In this document: piece by piece, positions 20,369 through 25,278 of the stretch
Layout: every line of letters begins with the position of its first letter
Position numbering within the stretch: the stretch's first letter is position 1
NCBI RefSeq assembly: GCF_000485595.1
Contig: NW_014577634.1
Coordinates: forward strand, 30,981 to 56,258
Source of the DNA: Priapulus caudatus
Taxonomy: Eukaryota > Priapulida > Priapulimorpha > Priapulimorphida > Priapulidae
DNA length: 25,278 nt
Direction: 5' to 3'
Position numbers and translations under genes: made by a program
The notes under the pieces: model-generated
The model's input: the letters and a program-made list of their open reading frames with translations, nothing else
What the model was told of the DNA's origin: nothing
Database searches by the model: none

Positions 20369-23300
20369 TAAAGGTTCCCAGGAAACTCTGATCAGTAAAG
20401 ATTTTGCAAAGAAGCTAAACTTGAAAGGCAAAGCGGTAGCTACAGTTATAACAAAGGTTGGTGGAATTAAAGAAGAGTTTCAATCAACACTATGAGCTAA
20501 CGCTGCGAGGTGAAGACAGCATGACTCACCGCATTTCAGCTTTAGAAATGGGACACATCAACGATGTAAGAGAGGTTGACGTAAAGCAAATGGAGTAATT
20601 ATTCAAGATGAAGCCAGGCACCCTGAAAAGAAGAGGTGGACCAATAGATATTCTGATTGGTGTTAACTATGCACATTTGCTCGTAGGTGAAGAATCTGAA
20701 TCGAACGGTATTGTTGCCCAGAGAACTCGTCTAGGATGGACAGTGTATGGAGGGGAAGAGGCCACGGCAGCTAATCAGGTTATGCATGTGCAGATCAAGA
20801 AGCCAGCCGACCTGGATTACTTTTAGGCCACTGAAGCACTAGGGGTGGACATAGGACCTTGCGACTGCAAGTCCCTGGAAAGGGCCACTGAGAAGCTGGA
20901 AGGCAAAATCATTAAGGAGTCTTGTACCAAAGTCGGTAATCAATAGATGGTTCCCTACCCTTGGGCCAAGGATCCGTGTGATCTGGAGGATAACCGGTAT
21001 CAGGCTAAGAAGATGCTAGTTGGACTAGAGAAGAGGCTGCTAAGAAGCAAAGGGCATGCAGAGGCTTATGACAAGCAGATACAAGAAATGGCAGAGATGG
21101 GATTTACGTGCAAGTTGACGCCAGAAGAGGTCGAGAGCTATCAAGGTCCTGTTCACTATATTCCTCACTATTCAGTTGCAAAAAAGGATAGCTCCAGTAT
21201 GCCCTTAAAAATTGTCTTTAATGCATCTAACAGATACAATGGCAAATGCATTAATAATTGCTGGATGAAGAGACCAGATTTGTTGTACAGCTTATTTGGT
21301 GTCATTTAGGTGTTATTTGGTTTAGGGGGAACCAGGTAGCATTGGTTGGCGATATCTCCAAGATGTATCACAGGATATTGATACCTACGATCGAATATTG
21401 ATAACGATCGATCAGCATGTGCATAGATATTTGTGGAGAGATCTAGATGTCGACAGAGAACCAGATGTGTACGTCAAGCAGGTGTTGTCGTTTGGGGATA
21501 AACCTGCTGGAACCATGGCGATCACTGCACTGAGACTGACAGCGGATAAAGGTCGAGAGGAATACCCGCGAGCTGCGGAGGTGATAAAGACCAACACTTA
21601 CATGGATGACATGTGCCCATCTGTCAAGTCGGAAGCAAAAGCAACACTGACGCAAGAGGTTGATAGACTGCTAGCCTTAGGTGGGTCTGCGGTCAAAACG
21701 TGGTCCTCGAATAGTTGCTAAGCCTGAAGGTACGAAGTGTGAAGTAGTTGATAAGTTAAAGTTGCAAGACCTGAGGTGGTTGGTAAGCAGATGGTTGAAG
21801 TAGGACATAGTTTGGAACAGAGGGTGTTAGGTGTTTGTTGGAACCCGAGTGATGACACTTTCATGTTTAAGGTTGAAATAGACATCGATAAGTTCACTAA
21901 GCGTAAGGTTCTGGGAGTAATGGCCAAGGTATTTGATCTAGTTGGACTGGTTGGCCCAGTGATCATCAATAAAAAGATTAACATGCAAGAGCTGTGGTTA
22001 GCAAGAGTCGATTGGGATGAACCATTAAGTGAAGAGGCTAAAGAAGAATGGAAGAAAATATTTGAGAAATTCAAGAGGCTAGAGCAGTTCAAGTTTCTCA
22101 GATGTCTGACTCCACCGGCAGCAGTCAGTGAAGTTTGCTTGGTGTTTTGCGATGCATCGGAGAAGCCATTCGGGGCATGTGCTTATGTTAGGTGGTTAGT
22201 AGAAGAGGGAGTCTACGAATTTCGATTAGTGGCTTCTAAGTCTAGGGTTGCTCCTCTCAAGATATTAACCATACCGAGGCTTGAACTGCAGGCGGCTGTC
22301 ATTGCGGCAAGACTGGCAGAGACAATTGTGCAAGAGTCTACCTTTGAATTCAAGGGCTTGTATTTCTTCTCTGACAGCATGATCGTGTTGAGTTGGCTCA
22401 AGAAACCTCCTGGATGGTTCGTCATTTGTGTCGGTCATGGTGGCCGAGATTCAAGGCCAAACAGGAGGAGCAAGTAGGAGGCATGTCACAGGCACTGACA
22501 ACCCGGCTGATGACCTATCTAGGGGTATAAATGCTCAAGGGTTGGAGAAGAGATGGATGTCAGGTCCAGAGTTTCTTACCAAGCCAGAGGGAGAATGGCC
22601 TCAACGGTTTGAAGACCAGGGTTGTGATGATGATGAAGAAGCAAAGGCAATCTTCACTGGTAGTGTAAATGTTCAGCAAGATGTAGATATTGGTATCGAC
22701 GATATCCAGAGCTGGGAGGAGTTGCTAGAGGCTTATAAAAGGCAGATCAATAATGGAAGCGTATTAGAGGTTGCAGATATTCAGAATCTAGAGGCGGAGA
22801 TGCTCAGAAGGGTCCAGAAGGAAAGCTTCCCTGAGGAGTTCAGGTTACTTGAAAATGGGAAGACCGTGGCCGGAAGCAGTAAACTGAGCAATTTAGCTCC
22901 TGAGTTTGACAAAGAGATGCGATTGATCCGAGTTGGTGGGCGTTTAAGAAAGGCTCAAGGTATTGAGGGTGTTGACGTTCATCCTATTGTGTTAGATCCT
23001 GGCCATCATATATCAAAGTTGTTGATAAAGCGGATTGATAGCGATGTTTTCAACCATAGCGCAGGCTGCCAAAGGGTTTTTGCATACATCAGAAGATATT
23101 GGATCCTGAAGGGCTTGAGTAAAGGCTGTCATGTCCGGAGTGTCGGCGATGGCGAGGAGAGTCAGAAGTACCCAGGATGGCTGATCTCCCTGAAGCAAGG
23201 TTGAGAGTAGGCTTGTCACCGTTTTATAGTACAGGCATGGACTGCTGGGGTCCGATGATGGTTAAAGTAAGGAGGTCAAGAGAGAAGAGGTGGGGCGTAA

Positions 23301-24117
23301 TCTTCAAATGCATGACGACGAAGGCTTTGCATTTGGAGTTGTTGGACAGTATGTCTAGCGACGCATTCCTGATGGCTTTCAGGAGATTTGTTGCTAGGAA
23401 GGGGATGCCTAAGGAGTTGTGGTCTGACTGTGGGACAAGTTTTGTAGGGGCAGAATCTGAGTTATCGGAGTGTTTTGGGCTGATGAGCACAGAGCTTCAA
23501 GGGAAGTTGGCAAGGCAGCAGGTGGAATTTAAGTTCATTCCACCAGGTGCTCCACACTTCGGAGGCCTCTGGGAGAGAGAAGTCAATTCGGTCAAGCATG
23601 CAATCATGTGTTGCTTAAAGGATAGAGTCGTGACAGAAGTCTTACTGCAGACAGTGCTTTGTGAGGTCGAAGGTTTGATGAATTAAAAACCTTTAGGTTA
23701 CGGCTCCTCAGATGTTGCTGATGTTGATCCGACAACACCGAACATGTTGCTGATGGGTAGACGGGACACAGCATTACCCCCGTAGCGTTCAATCAGGGAG
23801 AGGAATTTCGCAGTAGGAAGCAATAGAGACATGTGCAGTTGATCGTAGATTTATTTTGGAAGAAGTTCTTGTCAGAATATTTACCTAGCCACCAAATCAG
23901 AAGGAAGTGGACTAAGGACACAGAAAACCTGAGAAAGGGTGACCAGGTGTTAGTGATTGATAATCATGCACAACGAGGTGAATGGTCGGTCGGTGAGATA
24001 GTTGATGCTCATCCAAGTGAAGATGGGAGAGTGAGAACGGCTGAGGTTAAAGTCAACCAGAAAATATATAGGCGACCAGTGGTGAAGTTGATTAAACTGA
24101 GTAAAATGAGTCAGTGA
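20369..24117 (+). pseudogene. BEL/Pao pol (protease, reverse transcriptase, RNase H, integrase), degenerate
   Basis: Pol would copy element RNA into DNA and integrate it. In order: a retropepsin-like region whose active-site position reads LLNKGSQ, so the usual catalytic Asp is missing (near 20360); a DUF1758-like stretch with ILIGVNYAHLL; a reverse transcriptase with VALVGDISKMY and YMDD (codons 21599-21610); an A17/RNase H region with CDAS, PRLELQAA, SDSM and NPADDLS; an integrase with a decayed zinc-binding part, GMDCWGP, SDCGTSF and GGLWERE (the DDE residues, about 23237-23580); and a C-terminal domain with KGDQVLVID and GEWSVGEI, ending QIKLIKL-like before the stop at 24117. Stops at 20824-20826 and 20944-20946, a frame change near 21309 and several later ones make it non-functional. 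Confidence 0.9.
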
Positions 24118-24248
24118 GTTCAGTAGTAAAGTGGCGGGAAGTGAGTGCCCCCTCTAAAGTTTTTGTAGGCCAATGTATAATTGGTTTGGTATATGGTTGT
24201 GTTTGTAGGCTTTTGCACTTAGTTAAGGTTAAATGAGATTTCCTCATT

Positions 24249-24258
24249 GGCAGGGGAA
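24249..24258 (+). other. Polypurine tract of the BEL/Pao element
   Basis: GGCAGGGGAA lies directly before the 3' LTR start TGTACAAT, the usual plus-strand priming site for reverse transcription. Confidence 0.7.
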
Positions 24259-24545
24259 TGTACAATCCTCTATGGATTCATTGTAGTTAAGATTTCTTTA
24301 AGATTTTCTCCAGTAGAAGGCGTTGCTGTTGATTTCAATTAAAAAAGCGGGGCTTTTCTTACAACAAAGGGCAGCAAGGTTTCTGGTGTCGCGGGAGTAA
24401 TCGGCATTTTGTTGCGATATGTGGAGAATATAAAGGTAAATATTGTTAGGTGAATATGATTAAGGTGTAGCATTTATAGATGATCGTTAGTGTAATGTTA
24501 TCTAGCCGTGTAATAGCTTGATTATGTACTTTGTATGTTCAGAGA
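24259..24545 (+). repeat. 3' LTR of the BEL/Pao element, first third only
   Basis: It aligns with 17992-18276 of the 5' LTR with scattered substitutions and small indels (for example an extra CATT after TATGGATT). Identity stops after CAGAGA. The 5' LTR continues CGCTGG, whereas here TCCCTCCCCC of the DUF3987-like repeat follows. The remaining roughly 570 bases of LTR are not in the window. Confidence 0.9.
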
Positions 24546-25278
24546 TCCCTCCCCCCTGTTTGAATTTCATCCTGGGGAGAACCCTGGCATGGATATAAAA
24601 CCTCTGCGACCACACACAGACAGATGTGGATGTTTATGTGGCTCGATGTTATAACGCCGGTGGTCGATTCGGAGATCCATCGGAGCAGCTTTCGTGGGCC
24701 CCGCTCATAGGTGCCAAGCGCTTGCCGCTCCATGTCCTCAAAGGTTTTACGTAGACCTGCTGCCTTTATAGTACGAATGAGCCCAGCACTGAAGCGCTGC
24801 AGTTCGCGAATGCGAACAGTCGGTCCCGGGAATAGGAGAATCGACTTGATAGGTGCAGCACCTGCATCGTCGGCCGGATTTTCAGCAGCAGCTTTGCACA
24901 TGTCGTCGACAAAACCCCAGAGAATATGGAAAATGGAGTTCCTATAACCAACGAGTCGTTGCACACGCTTGACGTTGTCCAGTGAGATGCTTGTTGGTAT
25001 AGCTGTCGCCAGTTGGTCTCGAACACAATGCTGTAATATGTGGAAAATGGCATCAGTCACGGGTTCACCGCTGCTGACCTGCTCGTTGAAGTTGATACGT
25101 GCCACCGTGATGATGTTAGTGAGGTGTTCCTCGGCATCCGGGCAGAAAGTGTAGACAATTTCGTCGGCGTCTTCGCGGTCATGATAGCAATTGTACAGTT
25201 TTATAGCGATGCACGCTGGCTCGTAATACGCAGTGGCGGTGAACTGGGCTGCAGTTTCTAGTCTCTTGTGGCATTGGC
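24546..25278 (-). CDS. DUF3987-like protein, C-terminal part (repeat copy 2, partial at right edge)
   Basis: The minus strand is open from the right edge to a stop at 24539-24541, about 245 codons. It starts QCHKRLETAAQFTATAYYEP and continues IKLYNCYHDREDADEIVYTF, CPDAEEHLTNIITVARINF and RVQRLVGYRNSIFHILWGF. This is the region after the P-loop core and corresponds to copy 1 at 16083-16814, but without the indels that break copy 1, so it better shows the ancestral reading. The last few residues read into the BEL LTR, so the natural C-terminus may differ. No start codon or P-loop is within the window. Its function is unknown. Whether the full copy is intact cannot be judged. Confidence 0.55.

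Larger units (their letters stand above)
17992..24545 (+). mobile_element. BEL/Pao LTR retrotransposon, degenerate, 3' LTR incomplete
   Basis: The element runs 5' LTR (17992-18843), possible primer binding site, gag (from 18889), pol (to 24117), polypurine tract (24249-24258) and partial 3' LTR (24259-24545). LTR identity is shown by 17992-18276 matching 24259-24545 almost throughout. The gene content and order (gag with a DUF1759-like region and zinc knuckles, protease, reverse transcriptase with YMDD, RNase H, integrase, C-terminal domain) are those of BEL/Pao. Coding capacity is destroyed by at least seven frame changes and several stops, so it is an inactive copy. The 3' LTR breaks off where the second DUF3987-like repeat begins. 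Confidence 0.92.

Overview
This looks like a nuclear genomic window from an invertebrate animal. One host gene can be read: an endophilin-A gene on the minus strand, split into small exons with canonical GT-AG introns. The rest is AT-rich non-coding DNA and decayed transposons (Ty3/gypsy, BEL/Pao, hAT-like, a TA-flanked MITE), with simple repeats and a short interstitial TTAGGG-type tract. I cannot name the species.

Layout. 1-3864: AT-rich, no supportable gene. 3865-11637 (minus): nine coding exons of endophilin-A, from the second N-BAR exon to the SH3 domain and stop codon. They join in a single reading frame of 391 residues. The first coding exon, which encodes the N-terminal amphipathic helix, was not found and probably lies beyond the transposon-rich stretch or outside the window. 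The introns hold a 31-bp minisatellite (5202-5301), a 320-bp MITE with perfect inverted termini (10237-10556) and an ACGC microsatellite. 12505-14038 (minus): the 3' part of a Ty3/gypsy element, with an integrase pseudogene, a non-coding tail and a probable LTR. 14060-15600: an AT microsatellite split by a 1.3-kb hAT-like non-autonomous element. 15682-16090: a 37-38 bp tandem repeat and a strongly C-rich tract. 16083-17422 (minus): a broken gene for a P-loop protein that resembles DUF3987. 17811-17991: a TG microsatellite and a CTAACC tract. 17992-24545 (plus): a degenerate BEL/Pao retrotransposon with a 5' LTR, gag, pol, polypurine tract and partial 3' LTR. 24546-25278 (minus): a second, better preserved copy of the DUF3987-like gene end, abutting the broken 3' LTR and running off the right edge.

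The host gene and the transposons have no evident functional link. Endophilin-A acts in clathrin-mediated and fast endocytosis and synaptic vesicle recycling. The most unusual item is the repeated DUF3987-like P-loop ATPase sequence, found in two same-strand copies 8.46 kb apart. It may represent a little-described mobile element family in an animal genome. This rests on motif reading alone and needs profile and genome-wide repeat searches.
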